DNA of 64,000 nt from Luteimonas sp. J29 (GTDB lineage: Bacteria > Pseudomonadota > Gammaproteobacteria > Xanthomonadales > Xanthomonadaceae), in assembly GCF_000472505.1 (NCBI RefSeq), contig NZ_AWZR01000006.1:124653-188652 (forward strand). The letters run 5' to 3'. The notes beneath the pieces were generated by a model, which was not told where the DNA came from, did no database searches, and worked only from the letters and a program-made list of their open reading frames with translations. The translations under genes and the position numbers were made by a program. This document shows positions 53,137 through 61,006 of this stretch, one piece after another. How positions within the stretch are numbered: the stretch's first letter is position 1; each line of letters starts with the position of its first letter.

Positions 53137-55289
53137 GCGCAGATTTTCGCGAGCAGCGCGGACTGCGCCGAGTGCGGAGGGGCGTCGTCGGAAGGCAGGA
53201 CTTTGCGGTAAACGCCGTCCGCATGCAATTCCCATGCGTTCAAGGTGTCGGCCAGGCAGTTGTCCAGCACCTCCTCCCTGACCCGCGCCGCCAGCTCCGG
53301 ATCGAGGATCGGGAAGCAGGTCTCGACCCGCCGCAGCAGGTTGCGTTCCAGCCAGTCGGCGCTGGCGCAGTACAGCTCGGGTTGGCCGTCGTTGCCGAAC
53401 CAGTACACGCGGTGGTGTTCGAGGAACCTTCCGACGATCGAACGCACCCGGATGTTGTCGGAGATGCCCGGCACCCCCGGGCGCAGCGAACAGGCGCCGC
53501 GCACGATCAGGTCGATCGAGACGCCCGCCTGGGAGGCCGCGTACAGCGCGCGCATCACCTGCGGCTCGTTGAGTGCGTTCATCTTGGCGATGATCCGCCC
53601 GGGACGGCCGTTTCGCGCATGCCCGGCCTCGCGCTCGATCCGCGCCAGGATCCCCGCGTGCAGGGTGAACGGCGACTGCAACACGCGGCTGAGCGAGATC
53701 GCCGGCGCCAGGCCCGAGAGCTGCTGGAAGATCATGTGCACGTCGTTGCCGATGTCCGGGTCCGCGGTGACCAGGCCGATGTCGGTGTACAGGCGCGCGG
53801 TGCCGGAATGGTAGTTGCCGGTGCCCAGGTGCACGTAGCGCCGCAGCTTGCGGCCCTCGCGACGCACCACCAGCAGCATCTTGGCGTGTGTCTTGTAGCC
53901 GACCACGCCGTAGACCACCTGCACCCCGGCCTCCTGGAGGCGGTCGGCGAGGCCGAGGTTGGCCTCCTCGTCGAAACGCGCGCGCAGCTCGACGACCACC
54001 GTGACGTCCTTGCCGTTGCGCGCGGCCTGGACCAGGTGCTCGACGATGGGCGAGTCGCGCCCGGTGCGGTAGAGGGTCTGCTTGATCGCAAGGACGTTCG
54101 GGTCCTCGGCCGCCTGCTTGATCAGCTCCAGCACGGGCGCGAACGAATCGTAGGGATGGTGCAGCAGCAGGTCGCCGTCGGACACGAGGTCGAAGATCGC
54201 CTCGGTGCCCTTGGGCATGCGCGGCTGGAACGGCGGGAACTTCAGTTCCGGCCGCTGCACCAGGTCGTAGACCTGGATCACGCGGTTGAGGTTGACCGGC
54301 CCGTCGATGCGGTAGACCGCGTTCTCCGGCAGGTCGAAGTTCTGCAGCAGCGTGCGCACGATCGGCCGCGGGCAGTCGGCGGCGATCTCCAGGCGCATGG
54401 CGCGCAGGTAACCGCGCTGGGCGAGTTCGTCGCGCAGCGCCAGGGCGAGGTTCTCGACCTCGTCCTCGTCGACGAATACCTCGGAGTTGCGCGTCACACG
54501 GAACTGGTAGGCGCCCTTGACCTGCATGCCCGGGAACAGCTCGTGCACGAACTCCGACAGCACCGCCGACAGGAACACGAAGTCGTACTCGCCGCCCGAG
54601 GCCTTCTCCGGCAACTGGATGATCCTGGGCAGCGAACGCGGCGCGCGCACGATGGCAAGGTGGCCGGCCCTTCCGAAGGCGTCGCGGCCCTTGAGCACGA
54701 CCACGACGTTGAGCGACTTGTTGAGGATCTTCGGGAACGGGTGGGCCGGGTCCAGCCCCAGCGGCGAGAGCACCGGCAGGATCTCCTTGCGGAAGTAGGC
54801 GCGCAGCCAGCGCGTCTGGCGCGCGTTCCACTGGCCGCGGCCGAGTACCCGCACGCCCGCCTCGGCCAGCGCCGGGCACAGGACCCGGTTCCAGCAGTCG
54901 TACTGCGCGTCGACGAGTTCGGCGGCGCGTTCGTGGATGCGGCGGAGCACCGTCGTCGGTGCCATGCCGTCGGGCGGCGTGGGTACGGTGCCGAAGTCCT
55001 GCGCGTGGCGCACGGTCGCGGCGCGGATCTCGAAGAACTCGTCGAGGTTGGTGCAGGAGATGCACAGGTAGCGCAGCCGCTCCAGCAGCGGCACCGACTC
55101 GTCCATGGCCTGGGCGAGGACGCGGAAGTTGAAGTCGAGCTGGGACAGTTCGCGGTTGAAGTAGAGCGAGGGATCGCGAAGCGGGTCGCCCTCGTCGCCA
55201 CTGGTGGCCGGGGGTTCGGTCGCCGGCGCGGGCGCGCCGCGGCCGCGCGCCCGGGGCGGACGTGTCGGGCGTTGCACGGGTCGGTTCAA
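53133..55289 (-). CDS. ppk1: polyphosphate kinase 1
   Basis: A 718-aa kinase polymerising the gamma-phosphate of ATP into polyphosphate. In order: N domain (SLYFNRELSQLDFNFRVL, about aa 41-58), H domain, and two PLD-like C domains. The autophosphorylated histidine is H468 in YKTHAKMLL, followed by VHLGTGNYHSGTARLYTDIG. The start is a TTG at 55289: GGAG lies 7 nt upstream and the codon overlaps the phoR TGA (TTGA). No ATG occurs before conserved sequence; a GTG at 55277 has no Shine-Dalgarno. A basic Pro/Ala-rich extension (aa 1-36) precedes the conserved core. Confidence 0.95.
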   Translation of the reverse strand: MNRPVQRPTRPPRARGRGAPAPATEPPATSGDEGDPLRDPSLYFNRELSQLDFNFRVLAQAMDESVPLLERLRYLCISCTNLDEFFEIRAATVRHAQDFGTVPTPPDGMAPTTVLRRIHERAAELVDAQYDCWNRVLCPALAEAGVRVLGRGQWNARQTRWLRAYFRKEILPVLSPLGLDPAHPFPKILNKSLNVVVVLKGRDAFGRAGHLAIVRAPRSLPRIIQLPEKASGGEYDFVFLSAVLSEFVHELFPGMQVKGAYQFRVTRNSEVFVDEDEVENLALALRDELAQRGYLRAMRLEIAADCPRPIVRTLLQNFDLPENAVYRIDGPVNLNRVIQVYDLVQRPELKFPPFQPRMPKGTEAIFDLVSDGDLLLHHPYDSFAPVLELIKQAAEDPNVLAIKQTLYRTGRDSPIVEHLVQAARNGKDVTVVVELRARFDEEANLGLADRLQEAGVQVVYGVVGYKTHAKMLLVVRREGRKLRRYVHLGTGNYHSGTARLYTDIGLVTADPDIGNDVHMIFQQLSGLAPAISLSRVLQSPFTLHAGILARIEREAGHARNGRPGRIIAKMNALNEPQVMRALYAASQAGVSIDLIVRGACSLRPGVPGISDNIRVRSIVGRFLEHHRVYWFGNDGQPELYCASADWLERNLLRRVETCFPILDPELAARVREEVLDNCLADTLNAWELHADGVYRKVLPSDDAPPHSAQSALLAKICA

Positions 55290-56647
55290 GGCTCGGCTCC
55301 GGAAGGAAGGGCGGCGCGCGGCCGGACCCGCGCGGCGCCGAAGTGACAGGAAAAGATGCTGCCGCGCCCGACTTCGCTGGAGATCCCCAGCCGGGCATCA
55401 TGCAGGTTCAGCACGTGCTTGACGATGGCCAGGCCCAGGCCGGTGCCGCCGGACTCGCGCGAGCGGCTGGTGGACACGCGGTAGAAGCGCTCGCTCAGCC
55501 GCGGAATATGCGGGGCCGGGATGCCCTGGCCCGTGTCCTCCACCGCGAGCGCCGCGCCGTCGCCTTCGCGCGCGAAGCGGATCGTGACGGTGCCGCCGGT
55601 GGGCGTGTAGCGCACCGCGTTACTGACCAGGTTGGAGAACGCGCTGTGCAGCTCGCGCGCCGAACCGACGAGGTCCAGGGCCGCCAGGTCCTCGACCACG
55701 ATCCGGTGCCGGCCCTGGCTCAGGGCCTCGGCCTCGCGCCGCAGCGCCGCCAGCATCGGGGCCACTGCCACCGCGTCGTCCTCCACTCCCTCCTGGGCTT
55801 CCAGCCGCGACAGGGTCAGCAGGTCCTCCACCAGCCGGGTCATGCGCTGCGACTGGCGCTGCATCTCGCGCAGCATCGGCGCCCATTCCGGCTGCTCGTC
55901 GGGATCGAGCATGTCGAGGTAGCCGTGGACCACCGTCAGCGGCGTGCGCAGCTCGTGCGAGACGTTGGCGACGAAGTCGCGGCGCACCTGTTCCAGCCGC
56001 ATGAGCTTGGTGACATCGCGCGCCACCACCAGCCACAGGTCCTCGGAGTACGGGATCAGGCGCAGGTTCAGGCGCACGTCCGGCGCGACCGGGGACGGCA
56101 CGTCGGGCAGCGGTTCGGCATTGCGGCCGGCGGCGAGCCAGTGCGCGATGCGCAGGCCCTGCAGTCGCTCGCCCAGCGGCGCCTCCACGTCGCGCGGGTA
56201 TTCCAGGCCGAGCAGGGTGGTGGCGGCGGCGTTGAACCACTGCACCCGCTGGCTGTTGCGCTCGATCACGACCACCGCGTCGGGCAGGGCCGCGGCGACC
56301 GCGCGGTAGGCGTGCAGCATCGCCACGAGCCGGCGGTTGCGTGCGCGCATGCCATCCTGGTTGCGGCGCAGCAGGCGCTCCAGCGCGTCCCAGGCGCCGG
56401 CGCCGGTCGGACGCGACGCGCGCTGGTGCGACTCCAGCCGCGCCAGGACGCCACGCAGCTTCCAGCAGTGCCAGCCGGCGAGGCACAGCGCGGCGACGGC
56501 CAGCGCCGGCCAGGGGTGCCCGCCGAGCAGGCCCGCCAGCATCGCGATCGCCAGCAACAGGGCCTGCCGGCCCAGCGTGTGGTTCCAGGCGGATCGGGTC
56601 GGGGCGGACATGTCTTTGGCGTGGCCGGTGGCGGAGCGTCGGGTCAT
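55286..56647 (-). CDS. phoR: phosphate regulon sensor kinase PhoR
   Basis: A 453-aa kinase. Two close N-terminal membrane segments (about aa 28-62, LLLAIAMLAGLLGG, ALAVAALCLAGWHCW) are followed by a PAS domain (about aa 120-225, ALPDAVVVIERNSQRVQWFN), HisKA (FVANVSHELRTPLTVVHGYL) and HATPase (SNLVSNAVRYTPTGG, DTGQGIP, GGTGLGLAIVKHV). There is almost no periplasmic loop, as in PhoR. The ATG at 56647 is used; one at 56611 is possible. It lies 64 bp after phoB and its stop overlaps the ppk1 start. Confidence 0.95.
   Translation of the reverse strand: MTRRSATGHAKDMSAPTRSAWNHTLGRQALLLAIAMLAGLLGGHPWPALAVAALCLAGWHCWKLRGVLARLESHQRASRPTGAGAWDALERLLRRNQDGMRARNRRLVAMLHAYRAVAAALPDAVVVIERNSQRVQWFNAAATTLLGLEYPRDVEAPLGERLQGLRIAHWLAAGRNAEPLPDVPSPVAPDVRLNLRLIPYSEDLWLVVARDVTKLMRLEQVRRDFVANVSHELRTPLTVVHGYLDMLDPDEQPEWAPMLREMQRQSQRMTRLVEDLLTLSRLEAQEGVEDDAVAVAPMLAALRREAEALSQGRHRIVVEDLAALDLVGSARELHSAFSNLVSNAVRYTPTGGTVTIRFAREGDGAALAVEDTGQGIPAPHIPRLSERFYRVSTSRSRESGGTGLGLAIVKHVLNLHDARLGISSEVGRGSIFSCHFGAARVRPRAALPSGAEP
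55297..55300 (-). promoter_or_regulatory. Shine-Dalgarno deciding the ppk1 TTG start
   Basis: GGAG on the minus strand, inside the end of phoR and 7 nt before the TTG at 55289. It supports initiation at the codon overlapping the phoR stop. Confidence 0.55.
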
Positions 56648-56711
56648 GGGCGTTTCCCCGATCTTAGCCCCGGGTGCCGCGCCTGGCCCCGGGCCCACGC
56701 GCCGCGCGCGC

Positions 56712-57401
56712 TCAGGGCGCGGCCGAGAAGCGGTAGCCCGCGCCGCGCACGGTCTGCACCATGCCCTCGCAGCCGGACGGCTCGAGCGTCCTGCGCAGGC
56801 GGCGGATGTGCACGTCGACGGTGCGCTCCTCCACGTACACGCTGCCGCCCCAGACGTGGTCGAGCAGCTGCGCGCGGGTGTACACGCGTTCCGGGTGGGT
56901 CATGAAGAAGTGCAGCAGCCGGTACTCGGTCGGACCGATCGGAACCGGTTCGCCATGGGCGAACACGCGATGCGCCGCGCCGTCGATGCGCAGGGCGCCC
57001 ACGCTGACGTTGCCGTCCTCGTCCTCGCCGCGCGCGCGGCGCATCACCGCGCGGATGCGCGCGAGCAGCTCGCGCGCCGAGAACGGCTTGACCACGTAAT
57101 CGTCGACGCCGGCCTCGAGCCCGCCGACGCGGTCGTCCTCCTCGCCGCGCGCGGTGAGCATGATGATCGGCACCTCGCGCGTGGGATCCTCGCGGCGCCA
57201 GCGGCGGGCCAGTTCCAGGCCGCTGGTGCCCGGCAGCATCCAGTCGAGCAGGATCAGGTCCGGCACCCGTTCGGCGATCGACGCCTGCGCCTCGCGCGCG
57301 TCGCCGGCATGCGCCGGCTCGAATTCGCCCTTGCGCAGGGCGAACGCCACCATCTCGCGGATCGCGGGCTCGTCGTCGACGATCAGGATGCGCTTCTGCA
57401 A
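56712..57401 (-). CDS. phoB: phosphate regulon response regulator PhoB
   Basis: A 229-aa OmpR-family regulator, the same length as E. coli PhoB. The receiver has VDDE at aa 8-11, phospho-acceptor D53 (LLDWMLPGTSG) and a KPFS switch lysine. The winged helix has GPTEYRLLHFFMTHPERVYT and VDVHIRRLRRTLEP. I place the start at the TTG at 57401 (giving MQKRILIVDDE): AGGAG lies 6 nt upstream and this gives the family length. ATGs at 57428 and 57446 are rejected as less likely; the second overlaps the predicted -10. Three Pho half-sites upstream indicate autoregulation. It is the first gene of the phoB-phoR-ppk1-ppx operon. Confidence 0.95.
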   Translation of the reverse strand: MQKRILIVDDEPAIREMVAFALRKGEFEPAHAGDAREAQASIAERVPDLILLDWMLPGTSGLELARRWRREDPTREVPIIMLTARGEEDDRVGGLEAGVDDYVVKPFSARELLARIRAVMRRARGEDEDGNVSVGALRIDGAAHRVFAHGEPVPIGPTEYRLLHFFMTHPERVYTRAQLLDHVWGGSVYVEERTVDVHIRRLRRTLEPSGCEGMVQTVRGAGYRFSAAP

Positions 57402-57407
57402 CTCAGG

Positions 57408-57412
57408 CTCCT
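57408..57412 (-). promoter_or_regulatory. Shine-Dalgarno deciding the phoB TTG start
   Basis: AGGAG on the minus strand, 6 nt before the TTG at 57401. The upstream in-frame ATGs have no comparable site. Confidence 0.7.
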
Positions 57413-57444
57413 GCCCAGTCACGGCCATAGCGGCCGGCGTCGGC

Positions 57445-57478
57445 ATTGGACGACAGATTCATGACGGTATTGTGACAG
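57445..57478 (-). promoter_or_regulatory. Pho box and -10 of the phoB operon
   Basis: On the minus strand, CTGTCAC (57478-57472), CCGTCAT (57467-57461) and CTGTCGT (57456-57450) are spaced exactly 11 bp apart and closely match the PhoB unit CTGTCAT. Ten bp after the second unit is TCCAAT (57450-57445), a 4/6 match to TATAAT. Transcription would start near 57438, about 37 nt before the TTG start codon of phoB. Confidence 0.85.
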
Positions 57479-57505
57479 CGGCTGGGGTCGTCCGGCCGCG
57501 GCGGC

Positions 57506-59164
57506 TCAGAAGCGCCGGTTGAGGTCCGGATCGCGCACGCCCTGGCGGCGCAGTTCCAGCACCACCGGCGTGATCTGGGCGATGCGCGCGTCGATCCTGG
57601 CGCGGGCGTAGTAGTCGAGGTCCTCGCGCTTCTTGAGCGTGTTGAGCTGGACCAGCGCCTGCTCCTCGCGGCCGCTGAGGAAGGCCGCCTCGGCCCAGGC
57701 CTCGCCGGCGCGCACCGGATCACCGGCGATCTCGTTGGCCCGGGCGAAGGTGCGCTGGAACGCGGGATCGCTGACGTTGCCGGCCATCAGCGGGCGCAGC
57801 ACGTCGCGCGCCCGGCGCCCGGCCTCGGGAGTGTTGCGCGCCACCAGCACCTCGGCATACGACAGGGCCACGGCGGGATGCCGCGGCATGCGGTCGAGCA
57901 GGGCCTCGAAGCGGCGGTCGGCAGCCTCGTGGCGCCCGGCGTGGGCCTCGGCTTCGGCCAGTCCGATCGTGAGCCAGACGTCGCCCGGATGCTGCTCCAG
58001 GAGCGCCGCGAACGTGGCCACCGCCTGCTCGGCGCGGCCGGTGCGCAGCTGTGCGAAGGCCAGTCCGTAGCGCTGGGCGTCGTCGAGCGGACGCGCGGCA
58101 GCGAGCCGCTCGTACTCGCGCAGGGCCGCCTCGGGCGTGTTGGCGCTCAGCACCCGCAGGCGCTCGCGCGCCCAGCCGAACTCGTCGCGGCGGGCCGCGG
58201 CCAATCCACCGTCCAGGGACAGGCCCGGGGGCAGCAGCGGGTTGTCGCCCAGGCGCGGGCCCTCGGGCACCGTCGCCCCGCCGATCGGGATGCGCTGGGT
58301 GACGGTGGCGGTCGGGGTCGACACGGTGCCCTTGACGGCGCTCGCGCCCAGGCGCTCGGCGCGGTCCTTGGCCTCGCTGATGCGCACGGTCGTGACGGGA
58401 TGGGTCTTGAGGTAGTCCGGCAGCCGTTCCCGCTCGCCGCCCTGGTTGGTGCGGGACACGGCGTGCATGCGTTCGAACATGCTGGCCATCGCGCCCGGGT
58501 CGTAGCCGCTGCGGGCGAGGGTGCGGATGCCGATGCGGTCGGCCTCGGACTCGTTGGAGCGGGTGTAGTTGATCTGGCGCTGCGCGGCCAGGCCCTGGGC
58601 GGTGGCGATGGCGGCCATCGAGGCGTCGTCCGCCGAGTTGCCGCCGGCCGATTGCGCGATCGCGATCGCGCCGAGCATCGCCAGCAGCAGCGGGATGCTG
58701 TCGCGCTGCGCCCGTTCCACGCTGCGCAGCACGTGCGCCTGGGTGACGTGGGCGACCTCGTGGCCGAGCACGGCGGCCACCTCGTCCTCGGTCTCGGCCG
58801 CCAGCACCAGGCCCGCGTTCATGCCGATGTAGCCGCCCAGCGTGGCGAAGGCGTTGATGCTGCGGTCCTTCATCATGAAGAAGGTGAAGGGCTGCTCGGG
58901 GTTGTCGCTGGCCGCGGCCAGGCGGTTGCCGGTGGACTGCAGCCAGCTCTCGACCAGCGGGTCCTCCAGCACGTAGCCGTAGTGGCGCAGCTGGGCCAGG
59001 AGCATGCGTCCGTACTCCGCCTGCTGCGCCGGACCCAGCACGGTGCCGGCCGAGGACCCGATGTCGGGCAGCCGGCTCTCCTGGGCGCGGGCGCCGGCGC
59101 CACCCGCCAGCACCAGCAGGGCGGTGGCAAGCAGGGTGCAGAGTCTGGCGAGGCAGGCGGGCAT
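57506..59164 (-). CDS. periplasmic M48 metalloprotease with TPRs (BepA-like)
   Basis: A 552-aa exported protease. The signal peptide ends near aa 27 (ARAQE). The peptidase M48 domain has H135-E-V-A-H139 (VLGHEVAHVTQAH) and the third ligand E205 in NESEADRIG. The C-terminal part (about aa 310-530) has TPR-like helices (ALREYERLAAARPLDDAQRY, EQAVATFAALLEQHPGDVWL). This is the BepA/YfgC layout, which in E. coli assists or degrades stalled outer-membrane proteins such as LptD. Length (E. coli BepA 487 aa) is slightly greater. It is divergent from grxC. Confidence 0.93.
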   Translation of the reverse strand: MPACLARLCTLLATALLVLAGGAGARAQESRLPDIGSSAGTVLGPAQQAEYGRMLLAQLRHYGYVLEDPLVESWLQSTGNRLAAASDNPEQPFTFFMMKDRSINAFATLGGYIGMNAGLVLAAETEDEVAAVLGHEVAHVTQAHVLRSVERAQRDSIPLLLAMLGAIAIAQSAGGNSADDASMAAIATAQGLAAQRQINYTRSNESEADRIGIRTLARSGYDPGAMASMFERMHAVSRTNQGGERERLPDYLKTHPVTTVRISEAKDRAERLGASAVKGTVSTPTATVTQRIPIGGATVPEGPRLGDNPLLPPGLSLDGGLAAARRDEFGWARERLRVLSANTPEAALREYERLAAARPLDDAQRYGLAFAQLRTGRAEQAVATFAALLEQHPGDVWLTIGLAEAEAHAGRHEAADRRFEALLDRMPRHPAVALSYAEVLVARNTPEAGRRARDVLRPLMAGNVSDPAFQRTFARANEIAGDPVRAGEAWAEAAFLSGREEQALVQLNTLKKREDLDYYARARIDARIAQITPVVLELRRQGVRDPDLNRRF

Positions 59165-59336
59165 GGCGGTCCGGTGGCGTGGAAGTGGCGGGATCGCCCT
59201 GGGCAAGCATGCCGGGGCGTCCCGCGCGGGGAGTGAATCCGATGTTAATCGTTTGCAGCGTTCCATCGCCCGCGGTGGAAAAGCGCCGGCGGGGTACCCA
59301 ACATTCGACCCATCCCCGCAAGCAAGGTTCCGACCG

Positions 59337-59612
59337 ATGGATGCCCAAGAGCGCGCCCAGCCGCCGATCACCCTCTACACCAGCGCCATCTGCGGCTACT
59401 GCACGGCGGCCAAGGCCTTCCTGCGCAGCCGCGGACTGGAGTGGAACGAAGTCCGCATCGACCTCGACCCGTCCGAGCGCGAGCGCATGGTCGCGCGCAC
59501 CGGCCGCACCACCGTGCCCCAGATCTTCGTCGGCGACGTGCACGTGGGCGGCTACGACGACATGATGGCCCTGCACCGCCAGGGCAGGTTCGATCCCCTG
59601 CTGGCCGGCTGA
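59337..59612 (+). CDS. grxC: glutaredoxin 3
   Basis: A 91-aa dithiol glutaredoxin. The active site is CGYC (TSAICGYCTAAKAFL, about aa 19-22 for the CxxC). The glutathione-binding segment TTVPQIFVGDVHVGGYDDM includes the cis-proline TVP. The ATG at 59337 is chosen for typical length, with AAGG about 8 nt upstream. It is between a BepA-like protease (divergent) and icd. Confidence 0.94.
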   Translation: MDAQERAQPPITLYTSAICGYCTAAKAFLRSRGLEWNEVRIDLDPSERERMVARTGRTTVPQIFVGDVHVGGYDDMMALHRQGRFDPLLAG

Positions 59613-59620
59613 AGCGGCCC

Positions 59621-59642
59621 GGCGGGCCCGGTGGGGCCCGCC
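59621..59642 (+). terminator. hairpin after grxC
   Basis: GGCGGGCCC-(GGTG)-GGGCCCGCC forms a 9-bp stem 8 nt after the grxC stop. It has no T-run. Confidence 0.4.
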
Positions 59643-59704
59643 CCGCCGGGGCGTCCGGGCGGCCCGGCGCGCGGCGGGCCCGCTCCCGACCGACCTTGGT
59701 CGAG

Positions 59705-59734
59705 TTGGGGCCGGCCGGCGCTTTCGGGCATAAT
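59705..59734 (+). promoter_or_regulatory. promoter of icd
   Basis: TTGGGG (59705-59710) and CATAAT (59729-59734) are separated by 18 bp, about 68 bp before the icd ATG. The -10 matches 5 of 6 positions. Confidence 0.6.
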
Positions 59735-59801
59735 TTCATCTTCAACCAACTCCTGCGCCGCGCGCTCCCGCGCGGCGCGTTTGCATGGAAGTCCCCCACC
59801 C

Positions 59802-60809
59802 ATGACCCAGACAATCACGGTCATCCGCGGCGACGGCATCGGCCCGGAGATCATGGACGCCACCCTGCACGTGCTCGACACGATGCAGCTCGGGCTGGCC
59901 TACGAGGAGGCCGACGCGGGCCTGGTCGCGCTCGAGAAGCACGACGAGCTGCTGCCCCAGGCGACCCTGGACTCGATCACCCGCAACCGGATCGCGCTCA
60001 AGAGCCCGCTGACCACGCCGGTGGGCGAGGGCTTCTCCTCGATCAACGTCGAGCTGCGCAAGCGCTTCGACCTGTACGCCAACGTGCGCCCGGCGAAGTC
60101 GTTCCCGAACACGAAGTCGCGCTTCCCCACCGGCGTCGACCTGGTCACGGTGCGCGAGAACACCGAGGGCGCGTACATCGGCGAAGGCCAGTCGATCACC
60201 GAGGACGGCGAGACCGCGACCCTGGTGCAGAAGATCACCCGCAAGGGCTCCGACCGGATCGTGCGCTATGCCTTCGACCTGGCCGTGCGCACCGGCCGCA
60301 GGAAGGTCACCGTGGTCCACAAGGCCAACATCCTCAAGACCACCTCGGGCCTGTTCCTCAAGGTGGCGCGCGAGGTCGCGGCCCAGTACCCGCAGATCGA
60401 GTGCAACGAGATGATCGTCGACAACACCTGCATGCAGCTGGTGATGCGGCCCGAGCAGTTCGACGTCATCGTGACCACCAACCTGTTCGGCGACATCATC
60501 TCCGACCTGTGCGCCGGCCTCGTCGGCGGCCTGGGCCTGGCCCCGGGCGCCAACATCGGCAAGGACGCGGCGATCTTCGAGGCCGTGCACGGCACCGCGC
60601 CGGACATCGCCGGGCAGGGCAAGGCCAACCCCTGCGCGCTGCTGCTGGGCGCCGCGCAGATGCTCGACCACCTCGGCAAGCCCGAGTACGCCACCCGCCT
60701 GCGCGACGCCATCGTCGCCACGCTCGAGGCGAAGGACAGCCTGACCCCGGACCTGGGCGGCAGCGGCAACACGATGTCGTTCGCCAAGGCGATCGCCAGC
60801 CGGATCTGA
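59802..60809 (+). CDS. icd: isocitrate dehydrogenase, short NAD-type
   Basis: A 335-aa beta-decarboxylating dehydrogenase of the TCA cycle (isocitrate to 2-oxoglutarate). ITVIRGDGIGPEIMDA is the N-terminal motif. The substrate-loop VRENTEGAYIGEGQ (about aa 116-129) is of isocitrate type, with NTEG, not the LTGGIYFG of isopropylmalate dehydrogenase. The metal and product motif is NLFGDIISDLCAGLVGGLGL. The cofactor-binding loop HGTAPDIAGQGKANPCALLL suggests NAD rather than NADP. The short length matches the NAD-dependent enzymes characterised from Xanthomonas. A UUCG-loop terminator follows. Confidence 0.9.
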   Translation: MTQTITVIRGDGIGPEIMDATLHVLDTMQLGLAYEEADAGLVALEKHDELLPQATLDSITRNRIALKSPLTTPVGEGFSSINVELRKRFDLYANVRPAKSFPNTKSRFPTGVDLVTVRENTEGAYIGEGQSITEDGETATLVQKITRKGSDRIVRYAFDLAVRTGRRKVTVVHKANILKTTSGLFLKVAREVAAQYPQIECNEMIVDNTCMQLVMRPEQFDVIVTTNLFGDIISDLCAGLVGGLGLAPGANIGKDAAIFEAVHGTAPDIAGQGKANPCALLLGAAQMLDHLGKPEYATRLRDAIVATLEAKDSLTPDLGGSGNTMSFAKAIASRI

Positions 60810-60834
60810 TCCGGCGTCCGCCGTTGGCGCACTG

Positions 60835-60862
60835 GACGGGACGCTTCGGCGTCCCGTCTTCG
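60835..60862 (+). terminator. intrinsic terminator of icd with UUCG tetraloop
   Basis: GACGGGACGC-TTCG-GCGTCCCGTC is a perfect 10-bp stem closed by a C(UUCG)G tetraloop, 25 nt after the icd stop, followed by a weak T-rich tail (TTCGTT). Confidence 0.75.
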
Positions 60863-61006
60863 TTCCGGCGCCGGACATGCGCCCACGGCCGGCGCGGTGA
60901 TGCCGGTGCCGGCCGGGCCGGGCGATCGACGCGGCGGGCGGGTGCGCGCCGCATGACGGGCCTGCAGAAACGCCGCACAATCGCCCCCTTTCCCGGATCC
61001 CGCGCG

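Noticed and set aside
56712-57446. A 244-aa PhoB starting at the ATG at 57446
   Set aside because: That ATG overlaps the predicted -10, has no Shine-Dalgarno, and gives 15 residues not expected in PhoB; the TTG at 57401 fits better.
59802-60809. icd as 3-isopropylmalate dehydrogenase (leuB)
   Set aside because: The substrate loop reads NTEGAYIGEG, the isocitrate type, and no leuC or leuD genes are adjacent.
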